A stretch of 64,000 nucleotides of DNA from Atherinomorus stipes (taxonomy: Eukaryota > Chordata > Actinopteri > Atheriniformes > Atherinidae). The position numbers were made by a program, and so were the translations under genes. The notes beneath the pieces were generated by a model. That model saw only the letters and a list, made by a program, of their open reading frames with translations, was not told the DNA's origin and did not search any database. Shown here piece by piece: positions 1 through 12,183 of this stretch. Location: the NCBI GenBank assembly GCA_023101725.1, contig JALJCO010007928.1, positions 868,001-932,000 on the forward strand, given 5' to 3'. Position 1 is the first letter of the stretch; the number at the start of each line of letters is the position of its first letter.

Positions 1-3000
1 TTGGGGAAATCAAAAAGAGGAAAAATAAGTCTGCAGTCAGTTTTTACAGCTTCATGATTTTCTCTCTCCAGTAACAAAAAAAGGCTTCTTTGTTTTCTTG
101 TTGTTTCACATGTCAAGATGTTTTGAAAAGAATCTAATATGGCACCTCTGGAAACTTGCTGTGCCACTCAAAGTCGTTGGCCGCTGTCACCAGAAGACAA
201 ACCCTTCATTATGCTAGCTAATGTTAGTGCTAAGATAAGCTAACAGACCCATTAGTGCCAGTTCATTTAGCTCGTTAGCCAAAGCCTCGGGGCTGATGAC
301 ATTCATTATATATCATTAGTGCACAATTAACACGTCTCACTCTGACACCGCTGCTCCCAATGTTACACGACACTTTTAATCATGTTTTATGAAATGCTTC
401 CGCCGGCGTGACATGATTTATGAGTTTTACATGACGCGGCTTTCATCACATTAACCAGCTCTGATCATAAATGGTGGAGCAGAAATTCAGCGTCCAAAGT
501 TTAAATTCTGCTCATTGCTGAATATGGGCACTGGGTGATTTAAAACGTTTCCCCCTAATTTTACTCCTCTTTGCTATTAATTTCAAGAAATGCAGTTAAC
601 ACTCTATACCATACTGTTTTCTTTTTTTTAATGACTACATCATGCAGAAGTATTTGCAAAACAGATGAGTTGAGCCAGATGTACAATCCATAGTTAAGCA
701 CCTTGCTTTATCAAGTAAAACATTGTCACTCAGATCCTGGAAAATAGATTTTCAAGCTTTTTATGCTCATTTGAGGCTACTTTCTTGAATTTTAATCTTT
801 TAAAAGGGCTATAATAAAAAATATAGGTTAGACTATAGTCTAACTTTTTTTTTTTTTTACATCAATTTACTTCATTAGTAACATAGTATCTTTTGATGCT
901 CAGGAGGAGATGCTCTAAAGTCAAAATAAAATGTGTTTTGCATTACCAGAGGAATGGAGGTCAGTATTTACTGAGTTGGACTCTCCTTATACTAAAGGCA
1001 GCTGAGTCTCTCAACTTTACGGGGCTCGTTCTAAACTGCTGGGGTAGTAATCACGGTATAATACCTAATTCAGACACATTGTCTTTCTTTTTTTCTGTCA
1101 CTTGATGTCCTAATCTTAAGTATTTCAACTTATCCACGGATCCTTTAACACCTGCTTCTTGTCTCATACAGGTCTGCAGAGGGTTGTAGCCGATCCTAGC
1201 TGCTGTTGGTGGAGAGGTAAGCAAGCTACAACCTGAACAGTTCAAGTTGCACTGTTTTACTTCAGGTCAAAGATAACCAGCAGGTTCAAACCCAGAACCT
1301 TGAGCTTGCTGCATACTCTATGAGAAGTGACTTTGTTTTTTGCAAGAACAAGAAAAAAGTTAAGTTATTATCCAGTTAAAAGGTCCTCTATGAGAGGCTG
1401 TGTCTACAACAGGGTGGAGATTACTGCGGGGGCGATATTTGTGTTTTTATGAAGAACTAACCTGGTTATTTCAAACCTCTCAAGGAAATTTTTTGATGGC
1501 AGAGCAGGTTTGTGCAGCAGTGTCTATGTCTTAAAATTCCACATGTTGCACACATTTTCATTTTTCCGCACCTCGATCAGCTGTGCATAAAAACTATATG
1601 TTAAACCTCAAATTAGCAGAAATGCAAAAATTACTTTCCACATCATGCTTTTTCCACGTTAACCATGCCCACCTAAAATTTCAGACCAATCACACAATTG
1701 GTCTGCATGATGTCCCCAACCAGGAGAGCAAAATGAAATCATTTTCTTTTCATGGCCTCAAGAACAAGAGGAAAGTTTTTGCTTCTCACCGAATACCAGC
1801 CAACAGTGGTAACCACCACCAGTCTGCAAAAGCTGTTTTACTACTGGATGTGCGATACCTACAGTATACCGGTCTACACTGTAAAACTTAATTTCAAGCT
1901 CAACAAGGAGAAACTGATGAAACAATTATCTTTTACATTACAATAATCATATGACTACATTTGCTTTTTAAAATGATACAAATTTTCCACCATTTACTCC
2001 TAAATCAACCTGCTGAGGCATGTTGAAACACAATTTTAAAAAAGCTACTTTTCCAAAACTTTAAAAATGTCAAAAGACTTTTGCTTAGAAAGTTGTAACA
2101 TGTCAACATTTTTATTTTTATTTATTTTTTTTTTTTTTTACCCTAAAAATGATATTGCATGGGTATGACGCGTTAAAATTTTGTAAGGAGGCAGAATGGG
2201 ATTGATAGTGGTATCACACTGCAAACTGGTGTTATGCTTTAAACTGTGTTCAATCCCGGATCTGAGGACGCAGATTGTTACTGTTAAAAATGAGATGTTT
2301 AGGGGTTAAAAGGACACCCATTAGTCAAAATACTATTAACTAGAAACATGTTGGAATTGTGTTGTGTCAATGACTTTCTATATAAAACAGCAGGTTTTTT
2401 ATAAAGCATGTTTTTTTTTTACAGATTATTTGTGATACTACGTTTTGAAAAAATTTTTTTAAATGCAAATGTTACTTTTTTATGCAACTGAGCTGTGCAC
2501 ATTTCTGGTATCACTTTTTCTATACTTACACCCCTTCATATAGAAGTTTGGACTCACTCACACTCTCTCCTTAAACATTTAGTCAGTCAAACTTTGTTCT
2601 GTGATATGTCAATTTCACAAATATGTTTGCACCTATATCTGTATTAAAATTATGACTTAAAGACTGGCAACAGATTAAGTAAAATTGTATTTGTTTTTGT
2701 ACTGTATATTTTGTTTTGTATATTATGAAAAAATCCTGTAGATTTCTCATGAGGAAAAATCTGTGGTTTGAAATTTGCTTGAAATTGTTCCAGTAAAAAG
2801 CAGCATTTTGTAATTTTCTAAAACTATACGACCATATCATAGTGATAAATGTCCATAGTCAATAATGTTTCATTATAGTTCATAAATTGTCTCATTTTAT
2901 AGTTTTGCCTCTGTGTTTCTTTAGTCTTTGATCCAGCAGATCTCCTTGCGTTTCCTGTACTTTCATGACAATTGCAACTTCTTGATGTTTTGGGGTATTT

Positions 3001-3737
3001 TTAAGGAAAGTATTGCATTAAAAACTTCTCTTGCAAGAAAACCTTCAGAAATTCTTGATATACAAAGATCTAAGGATACTTATGTACCAAAACAGTCTGT
3101 CATCACAACATACAACACACACACACACACAGCCCTACTCTCTTTCTTCTCCCTATCACATTCACCCACCCACTGATCCACACACAGAGACATAGCGAGG
3201 AGTATTGATTTTGCTGTCTCCAGGCTGTTGAGAGTGTGTGCATTTGTGTTAGTGTGTGTGTATAAAAGGGATTAAGGCCTAGCTCGGCTGAGATACCATC
3301 AGCCATCAACCCTGCTAGTCCGCTTCGGGCTTTCCCGGCTGCCACATTGTCTATTCTGCTCCGCTATGTGAAAAATGTTGAATATCAACAATGGCTTTCA
3401 GTGGTGTATTGTTGAGTTTTTGTATGAACTAATCTTGCCTCAGTGAAAGAGACCTAGGGCTTGGACAAAACGTCTAGAGCCACAGCATTCCTAGCTGGCT
3501 CTCCCCTTGAACACTGAGCAGAAGGCTGGGGCTGAGGGAGGCAGAGAAGAGGGGAAGGCAGGCTGGAGAAGAGGCTGGGAGAGGGGGAGCTGAGGCCGGG
3601 GTGGGAACTCCAAAGCTGGGGCATAAGGAGGATGGCAGGCCAGGGGAGAATAGAAACAGTGGGAAAGTGGAAGGGCAGGGTGGAACCCATTTAAGGTGAG
3701 AGAGAAAGTTGAAGGAGATGAAGGCTGAGAGGAGGCT

Positions 3738-3774
3738 CAGCTATGACACCCTCGTGATGAAGGTGTCATAGCTG
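3738..3774. repeat. Perfect 13-bp inverted repeat (hairpin)
   Basis: CAGCTATGACACC (3738-3750) and its exact complement GGTGTCATAGCTG (3762-3774) are separated by 11 bases. It lies in purine-rich unique DNA and is not part of a transposon I can recognise. Confidence 0.85.
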
Positions 3775-5234
3775 GGAGAGGAATGCTAAGCTAAATGTAG
3801 GAGCTGAGGGCCAAGTAGAAAAGCGATGAAACAGGAAGTGGAGGGAAGATTTTGATGAGAGTGACAGGTGTGAAAAACAGAGTGAAACATTTCCAACCAG
3901 CACTGATATAATGGACGTACTGGAGATCTGTTTACGCTGAGGGACCAGATACAGGAGTGGTAGGCTAGAAACAACAGGGGAGACCACCAAAGACAAAAAC
4001 AGAGGCAGAAGAACAAATTATTATCAGCGAGGAGTCCATCTTTCTTTACCTGCTATGGAGCTGACGTCCAATCAGACACCAGGATCACTGCCCTTGTCAT
4101 CGTGACAACCATGACATCATGACAAGGTAAGCTGACAGAAAGATTGTTGATTGATTGATTGTTGGTGTTATCGACTAAGTAACGGAATAGTTAGAACAGG
4201 ATATGAAGATAGCGACCATATCTTCTTATCTTCTTTTTCACTTTCACTTTCATTGAATGGGATTGGACCCAGAAGGATCCCAGGTGTGTGCAGATGCAGT
4301 GAGTGAAGACAGTTACCTCCATGCAGGCCTTTTCAGCTGTGCTGGTATTTTCATGCAGGTGTATCTGGGAGCAAAAAAGCCTGTAGTTCATGCAGTGTGT
4401 CTTTGTGTGTGTTGCCGTTCCTCTCGGCATGCTCTCTCTCTGTCCTGCTGAGTCTGATGGGTCTCCTGCAGGGTGGAGAGATAAAGATGGGATGCGGTCC
4501 ATATGCAGTATTTTTGTTTTGTTTGAACCTGTCATCTCCTTTATGCTCATCTTGGAGTTACGGATGAGTAACAATTAAGTAAATTAGCAGTTTTCTGCAA
4601 ATTTGCTTTTGGAAAATATTTATGCAAATGGCATTTTGAGCTTCATCCATCCATTCAGAGCAACGCACTGCCACCAGCTTCACACAGATTCTGCAGAAAT
4701 CAACACAAGGTGCTGACAGTGTACAGCCACAGCTGCAAGAGTGATGCCTTGCTGAAGGGCAGAAACTGAGAGAAGTCTGGATTTTCTCTTGCTCCAGTTT
4801 CACAGTGATCTGTTACAGTTTTACTGCAGATACCTTTTGATAACTACATCAATCAAATCTTGAATATTTCAGTCTATAATTACATGTATTCACGTTAAAT
4901 AACCATGTGGAGAAAGAAGCTCAAAAGTTCATGATTTCTCTCCTCTTCTATTTATTTACTTCTATTTCTCATTGCACAAAATGATAGATAATAGATTTTT
5001 TTTGTGGCATCTGTTGGTTTTTCATAGTTCTCAGAGATAGTCAGCAGAGTAAATGACTTCTGTTTTCTGGTGAGTCTTGAGTTGTTTCTGACATTGTTTC
5101 CTCTGGCTTGTGTGTGGCGTTGTGGGGTCTATAAGGGTCAGTGGGGTTTCTGTCTGTGTGTGTGTGACAGTTTGAGGTCAGTGCCACGGAAACCTGGAAC
5201 TGAGAAATGGTTGGCTTAACCCCTCACCTCTAAA

Positions 5235-5270
5235 ACACACACACACACATGCACACGCACACACACACAT
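5235..5270. repeat. (CA)n microsatellite, interrupted
   Basis: CA units with TG and GC interruptions; similar short arrays lie at 3115-3130, 12495-12533 and 12673-12692. Confidence 0.9.
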
Positions 5271-6499
5271 ATGCGAACATCATTGCAGTCTAATCGGCGG
5301 CCCCTGGTGGTTTGTCCTCTCAGCTTGAAGCCTGTCATTCCTCCCAGCTCTCCTCACAATTACAGCTCTGAACTGAACTAGAAAATCTGCTCCAATCTAG
5401 CAATTAGTCCCGAGGCCACGCCTGTGTGTGTGTGCGCATGTATGTGCACATGAGTATTCTTGTGAGGACCAAAGTGTCTCCTACACATCAGTGTGTTCAT
5501 GTTTGGCAGATAAATATTTCTGCTTTCATGCTATTATTGTAAACCAATTAGACCTTGATGATTATTTGCCTTCTTCGAAATTAAAAACAGTATTTTCCTC
5601 GTGTTCCTTTTCAGGATGCAGCATGTTATTGCTCTCTGTGTCTTTGCTTCAATGATTTCCAGCCAGATGTGTTTTTTAATTATCAAAATGTTAGCTTAAT
5701 TTATATTCTATCTGCATAACCTTGTCTTTAATGCTTTTAAAGAGGGCAAAAGATTTTATGATTAATTTTAAAAGACAGAGTGAGATTTTTTTCTTTTGTC
5801 TTTCAGTGTTGTTTACAGTTTTTTAAGCCTATTATAGATAGACTTATTGGAGAGGGCACAGATTATTACTTCACAGATGAAAGGAGATCATAGCTTTCTG
5901 GTTCTGGTTGAAAAAAGTATCTCATCTGAATTAATTATGGAGAAATATAATTGTGCAACAGTTTAGCTGTCTGCAACAGCTATGTTAGAGATAAATTAAT
6001 TTTCACATTTTCTGTTTGTAGTTGTCATCGTTGAAAACTTGAAAATAAAATGAAAATAACCTTTGAAACATTCAACAATCTGGATGCGACATAGAAAGAT
6101 AACTTGAATAAACTTTTTTGTATTGAGTTTTTAAGTTTGACTCTGGATTAGATGCACGTTCATGTCAGGTTATCACTTCCTCGGTTCTCTAATTTGTCTT
6201 CATTATAGCAACAAATGACTTCCCTCACATGTAAGTTCAGAGCATCATTAAACCTCAGGTTCATATATTTTGAGTAATCCAACTGAAAGTCCTGACAAGA
6301 GCAGAAAATCCAGATTATAGAGGGAGTGTGTGAGGTGGGATGAGGGGATGAGGTGGACAGCGGAGGAGAGAACACTGTGGTCAGAGCAGGATGTGGCCTG
6401 TGGGAGGGGGGTAAAGGTTTTCATTGCCTGGAGGGAAGGCAGGCCTGACTGGGCAGCAACAGAGATGCTTAGTGCCGCCTGGCTTCCTCCTAAAGACCC

Positions 6500-6705
6500 G
6501 GCCTCCTTTCCCCCCTTGTGCATCTCTCTCCTGTGTCTCCTCTTTCTCCTCTACCACCACTCTCTCCATCCCTTCCCTCTTTCCTTCTTTTGTTCCTTCC
6601 CTCCTTCACCCTCCAGTTCCTCCTGCCTCGTCTCTTTTTCTTGCTCCATTCCTCCATTCCTCTCGCTTCCTTTTTTCTCCTCTCCCCCCTCCACCCCCCA
6701 CATCT
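6500..6705. repeat. Pyrimidine-rich tract (about 200 bp)
   Basis: The plus strand is almost entirely C and T, with many CTCC and TTCC words. Long homopyrimidine tracts can form triplex DNA. The several short frames over it (6330-6831) are compositional artefacts. Confidence 0.8.
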
Positions 6706-9700
6706 GAGCCATTACAGACACTCAGGCGGGCTGAGAGGAGGGGTGTGTGTGGCTGCAGTGGTATGATGGGGAGATTGAGGGGGCACAAAAGGCCTGAGAT
6801 GCAGCGGTCCAACGAAAGTGGCTGGCTTTGAAAAGAAGCCGGACGGCTTCTTAATGCAGCGAGTGGACGGACACACTTGGATAGACAGACAGAGCAGACT
6901 CAGCCCTTTATCCTCATCCTTTAGCCGATGCCTGTTTTGGCCCAAAAAAAAGCACATCATTTGCAGCGCGCCATTCCCTCTACGCCTGATGTTTTATCAA
7001 ACACATTAAGATGTGATGGAGGGATAGGTGGAAGGAAGAGGAAAAGAGGTAATACAGCTGAAGGCCAGACACTTAAGAGGCTGAAAGAGAAAACTTTCTT
7101 CAGCTTCTAAGAGCTCGGCGTACAGATGGACGGACAGGAAGAGCGTGCATGCATTTTGCTCAGAAGTTGCCATTTTTTGGGTGTGCATTAAGACTTTACA
7201 CATGAGTGTTTTAACTTTCTGTGTAGCTGTTTGGTTTAATCCTGAAGGAGAAAACATTGACAGTGAAGTTGGATGCAACACATTAACAGAGCTGAGACTC
7301 TTTGTAGGTTTATAAGACTGTTTTTGAATTAGCAGCGTCGCTAATAAACCCCATGATCAAACTCGGCCTAGTTCAAACGGTGATAGTTGTGGTTAAAAAC
7401 CTGAAGCTTTTCTATTTGCTGACTTATTTCTTGCAGTTAAGAGATCAATAAAGAAATAAAATAAAATAAGTTTACAAATCCATAACTCTTTGTGGTGCTA
7501 ATCTTGGTGAGACAACATCAAATACAGGCAGCACTTTTCTTAAAAAGCTTCAATCGTAAACAGATGAGCTGAATGGATTTACTGTCCAGCTCCCTTTTTT
7601 TATCAGCCTAATTCTCAGAGCAATTATGGCAGTTTTTATTCAGCAGTATTATTTCACTCAGATGGGAGGGGTCCCTAAATCATATTTTCTGCCTACGTTT
7701 ATTTACTTGCGTTGGCTGCCTCTTTGTTGTGGGTGGTGTAGGAGTATTATTATGGATTTGGCTCTAAGAGCTTAGCTGGTCTGCGATTCTGATATCAGCT
7801 GGACTTTGATCAAATGCAACAAGCTTTAAATCCACTTTAATCAGAGCTGTGTTAGTTCACCAACAAGAAGATTTCACGACAGCTGCAGCTCAGGGGCCTT
7901 TTCTGAGCAGCTGGGGAATAAATGCATGCTTAACAATGCTTTTGTTTATGCTAATAAACTTTAATGAATGTAAAAATGCTCTAAAGACATTTTCTAAAAG
8001 TGAAGGATGAAAACTGGATGGAAAAGTTTGATTGAGAGGTTAAATGAACTTTATTACTGATTTATTTGTCTTGCATCTTGGCCTTTATCATGAATCTTGG
8101 GGGGGATTCGATTACAAGCAGCTGCAATTACGTCAGCTTGCACTTGGCCTACATTGAGTGACCACTTGTGATTGGATGTCATATTTCTGGTACATATACG
8201 AATAAAGATGTAGAGATATTATATGTAGTGAGTTGTAGGTAAGTAAATGTACTAATGTTTTGGATCTACCTAAGGCAATAAAGCACAGTTCACATACAGT
8301 AGAACATGCAAAGGTGAGTATGGATTTTTTGTGACAATGAATCACAAGATGAGCACTATAATAACTCAAGTGACTTAATTGGTCCCTGCACTGAAAAGCT
8401 GAACTGTTGTCACCCCATTCAGGCTACGTTCACACGGCGACGATCAGAAGAGTGGCATCTCGTCTTCATCTTTTTATCTGTGTTTACATGAGTGTTGTCA
8501 TAAAGAAATCTGCATGCATTCGAGGACACGAGTGTATGTAATTCGATTGGATATGCACGCAGGCCGTTAGGGCAGGGCTGTACAGTGCGAGTGTTTTACT
8601 AAAAATAGATAGATGCGCCTAAAAATAGATTGGTGCGAGTAGAAGAAAAAAAATGGGAGCACACTTGCGAGTACAGATTTCACCCCTCTAATTTACGCTT
8701 TGTTCCTAAAATAAGCCAGGATTGATTTAAAGTGGAAATGAAACTGCCAACCAAACTAAATTTATTAATTTGACAGTTGAAAAATACATGAAAAATATGA
8801 GCATATAAGAGAAAAACGTAGCAACGTTTTATGTTTTTATGGTCAGGACGCCGCCACGTGGCAGCTTTGAAGTCACCGGGTTGCCCTCCAGCTCCACATT
8901 GAATCCATCGGTATCACCAGCTACACAACAACTAACAAGCCATAACACAATTTAGAAGATGGACATAATGAAAAGCGAAGCTGGAAGGCCAGTCCATCAT
9001 CCAGATCCTGTTGCAGGTTTCTGTACCGGGAGATGGACGTTTTGGAGGCAGCATGCCGTCTGAACGAGATCAGAGCGGAGAGGCTAGAGCGTAAACAGCA
9101 GGTAGGCTAAATGTTAGCCAAGCGAACGTTAGTATTTGCCGGTGATTAAATATAAAACAAAATAAGTGGTTTTGCGAGACAGGGATATGATGGGAAAGAT
9201 GCAAAGCATCCAGGCTGCAGGATGGTGAGGGAGAGTGCGATGTTTGGTATAACGGGGAGTCCCGGTTAGAAACAGTTTATGACGGTCATTTCAGAGAAAC
9301 CTGCTGCAGAGGTGTTCTGATCATCATCGGACTGTAGTGAAGGGATTTATGAGTGTTGCCGATTGAGATGTTTCTAATAAGAGGCTTAAAGAGGAACGGA
9401 GTTGGAGAATTACGCACTGATGTTCGTACGGACCGATACCGCAGACCCGTCATTCGTAGAGCTCAGCTCCGGCGGTGATATTAATAACACTCAGAGCAGG
9501 TTCAGGCGGACTGCGGACTTCTTGTTTACCAGACTCCAAGTCCTCTGATCATTTTCCTCATTTTCTCTATAAAATGTTCACGATCTGGAGTCAGAGGTTC
9601 CCTCTGTCTTCGGCCTGAACTTTGGAAAACTTGTATTTAGACCAGGAGGAATCCATCAGTGGTTCCCTTTTGTCTGTTCTTCTTTGGCTCACCAGTCCCC

Positions 9701-9853
9701 GTGACTCAGCTGTTGTCTTTCTAACTGTGGACCGGACTAGAGGACTCTCATTCAGGACCCCAGTGCCAACCAAACTGGTGACGTCAAAGCTTAGCTTTGA
9801 AAGTGTCTTTGTGGGCTTTAAATAAAAATAATAATACTAATAATGATTTGTAG

Positions 9854-9919
<66 letters not shown>

Positions 9920-9933
9920 ATAATAATAATATA
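9854..9933. repeat. (ATT)n microsatellite switching to (ATA)n
   Basis: About 60 bases of ATT repeat flip into ATA/TAATAA repeats, giving a short self-complementary array. It lies inside the hAT element. Confidence 0.95.
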
Positions 9934-10199
9934 TCTGGGAGATTTTCTGATTGAAGGTGATGTTTGGTTACAGCTGCAATCTAAACCATTAGAAGTCTCT
10001 TTTACATCGTTAGCATGGCTAGTGAAGCTTTTCTTCCATGTAGTGAAACCAGTCGTTAGTCCCTGGGTTTATATGAGTAGGCTACCTTTGCAGTCATGAG
10101 AACACTTATGGTGGGTCACAACACGGCAACTTCTCTCCATATTGCTATTCAACAAAGATTAAATGAAGAGGTTGCCTGCTGCTGACAGTTATATGAGAG

Positions 10200-10419
10200 G
10201 AGAGGGGGGGGGGGAGAGAGAGGGGGGGGGGGGAGAAAAAAAAAAGAGAGAGGGAGAGAGGAGGGGGGGGGGGGAAGGGGGGGGGGGGGGGGGGGGAGGG
10301 GGGGGGGGGGGGGGGAGGGGGGGGGGGGGGGGGGGAAGGAGGGGAGGGGGGAGGTAGAGGGAGGGGGGAGGGGGGGGAGGGAGGGAGGGGGGGGGGGGGG
10401 AGGGGGAGGGGGGGGGGGG

Positions 10420-10493
<74 letters not shown>

Positions 10494-10593
10494 GGTAGGG
10501 GGGGGAGGGTGTGTGAGAGGGAGGAGGGGGGGGGGGGGGGTGGGGGGAGGGGGAGGAGGGGGGGGGGGGGGGGGGGGAGGGGGGGGGGAGGGG

Positions 10594-10638
<45 letters not shown>

Positions 10639-10685
10639 GGGGGGGGTGGGGTGGGGGGGGGGGGGGGGGTTTGTGGGGGTTGGGT

Positions 10686-10727
<42 letters not shown>

Positions 10728-10833
10728 TGTTGGGTGGGGGGGGGGGGGGGGGTTTTTTATTTGGTGTTTTGGATTGACTTGGGGGTGGGGGGGGGTATAT
10801 TTTAGAGTGGGGGGGGGGGGGGGGGGGGGGGGG

Positions 10834-10881
<48 letters not shown>

Positions 10882-11150
10882 GGGGGGGGGGGTGGGGGGG
10901 GGGGGCTGCCGGGGGGGGGGCTGGGGGGGGGTGCCTGGGTGGGGGGGGGGGGGGGGGGGGGGGGGTTGGTCCTGGGGGGGGGGGCTCGGGCCGGGGGGTG
11001 TCCCCCCGCGGGGGGGGCGCGGGGGGTGGGGGGGCTGGGTGTGGGGGGGGGTGGATGAGGGGGTGGTGGGGCGGTACCTTCGGGGAGGATGTTTTGGGGG
11101 GGGGGGGGGGGGGGCTGGGGTGGGTGTGGGGGGGGGGGGGGTGGGTCTCT
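10200..11150. repeat. Poly-G tract of about 950 bp, probably an artefact in part
   Basis: A GGGAGA-like repeat decays into almost pure G for nearly 1 kb, broken by scattered A, T and a few C. On the opposite strand it gives a 337-residue frame of mostly proline, which is not a gene. Real GGGGA satellites exist, but the irregular degradation, and the odd sequence that follows to 11435, look like low-quality consensus. If real, it would form G-quadruplexes. Confidence 0.9.
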
Positions 11151-11435
11151 GGAAAGTGATGCAGAGATCCCAAGAGATCTTTACTAAGAACTTCGATTCC
11201 ATTAACTTTTTCCTATTCCTTCCATTTGCACTTTTTTCTTGGGTTTGGTTGTTTTTTGGTGTATTGTTAACATTGGGTTTTGTTTTTAGGGTTTAGGGGG
11301 GAATAATATCTATTTTTCTTCTTTTTCTTCCTCCTCTCTCCTCTTTCTCTTTTCCTTTCCTTACCTTTATTCCTCCTAGAGAGAAATAAAAAAAAAAAAA
11401 AAAAAAAAAAAATAAAATAAAAAAAAAATCAAAAA
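11151..11435. other. Suspect low-quality stretch after the poly-G tract
   Basis: T-rich, then CT-rich, then poly-A sequence (11387-11435) with homopolymer-laden words continues directly from the G tract. It probably shares the same consensus problem. Ordinary complex sequence resumes at about 11440. Confidence 0.5.
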
Positions 11436-12183
11436 AAAAAGTTACTGCAGAAAAATAATCAGGGAACAGGTGTTATCACCCCCTAAAGTCATAGATTTTC
11501 ATGGGTCACAGGTTTTGCTGTACCACCAGTTTGGTGCCCTTTTAACAACAATACATAATGTAAAATCAACATCCATACCAAAGCCCACCTGACCCAGACC
11601 AAGTCCTGCTGTGGATCGCTGGACACAGCCAAGTGTATCAGGTGACTGGACAACAAAAAACTGTCAGACAGGAAAGTTTTCTGTATTTAAAACTGTTTGT
11701 TTCTTGGTGTAATGCATCATTGGGCCTATGGCCTGGGCTAATGTTAATTATTATAATTACTATTTAAATGTGCTATTTAAGAAAATTCATAGTGCTCCTA
11801 AATTTTTGTCTGTGCTCCTAAATTTTTTTATTTGGGAGCACTAGTGCTCCTAGTGAAAAAGCTAAGCGTACAGCCCTGCATTAGGGTGCTGTGATCAAAC
11901 TCCACCATGTCCGCGCGCATGGTTAAAATCTACCTTAGATCCGCTGGGTTTACATAGTTTACGTACATTACGTACATTGTTGTTTTTCCTGTTGGTGTGT
12001 GATGTCAACGCGCATGCGCTGTGAGCACCAGGCTGTTTATCCGCCGGCTTGCTATTTGCACGACCCCCTTACCCGGGTACAAAAAAAAATAGGCAAATGA
12101 GGGACTCTTAAACACGGTAAATGTGGACAAACGGGCATATCATGCACGTTTAAGCACTTACACAACCTAGTGTAGACATAGTC

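Larger units (their letters stand above)
1..8420. other. Gene-free interval
   Basis: No coding frame longer than about 135 residues and none with family character. AT-rich unique DNA with CA/GT microsatellites, a purine-rich stretch at 3530-3720 and the pyrimidine tract at 6500-6705. No transposon was recognised. Confidence 0.7.
8573..11878. mobile_element. hAT-type DNA transposon with 8-bp target duplication
   Basis: The ends are inverted copies starting CAGGGCTGTAC (left end at 8573, right end at 11878 on the opposite strand), with looser similarity inward. The flanking octamers are CGTTAGGG (8565-8572) and CATTAGGG (11879-11886), matching at 7 of 8 bases, as expected of a hAT target duplication. 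No transposase is recognisable. The left interior has a possible coding remnant near 8960-9100, ending at a donor-like CAG/GTAGGC. The interior also holds an (ATT)n repeat, a ~950-bp poly-G tract and a poly-A run. It is probably a non-autonomous or decayed copy. Confidence 0.8.
8421..12183. mobile_element. Older repeat hosting the hAT insertion (possible TIR element)
   Basis: The sequence flanking the hAT element begins AGGCTACGTTCACACGG (8421) and ends near GTGTAGACATAGTCT (about 12169-12183), whose reverse complement is loosely similar to that start. About 450 bp would remain after removing the insert. No matching target duplication was found, so class and ends are uncertain. Confidence 0.4.

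Noticed and set aside
4191..4574. 127-residue minus-strand frame
   Set aside because: No recognisable motif; length is within chance expectation for 64 kb of six-frame sequence.
6330..6831. Several overlapping frames of 80-135 residues rich in Ser, Pro and Leu
   Set aside because: They fall on a pyrimidine-rich tract in all frames; compositional artefact.
10189..11202. 337-residue proline-rich frame on the minus strand, and glycine-rich frames on the plus strand
   Set aside because: Pure translation of the poly-G tract; no start context, no domain, and the sequence itself is suspect.
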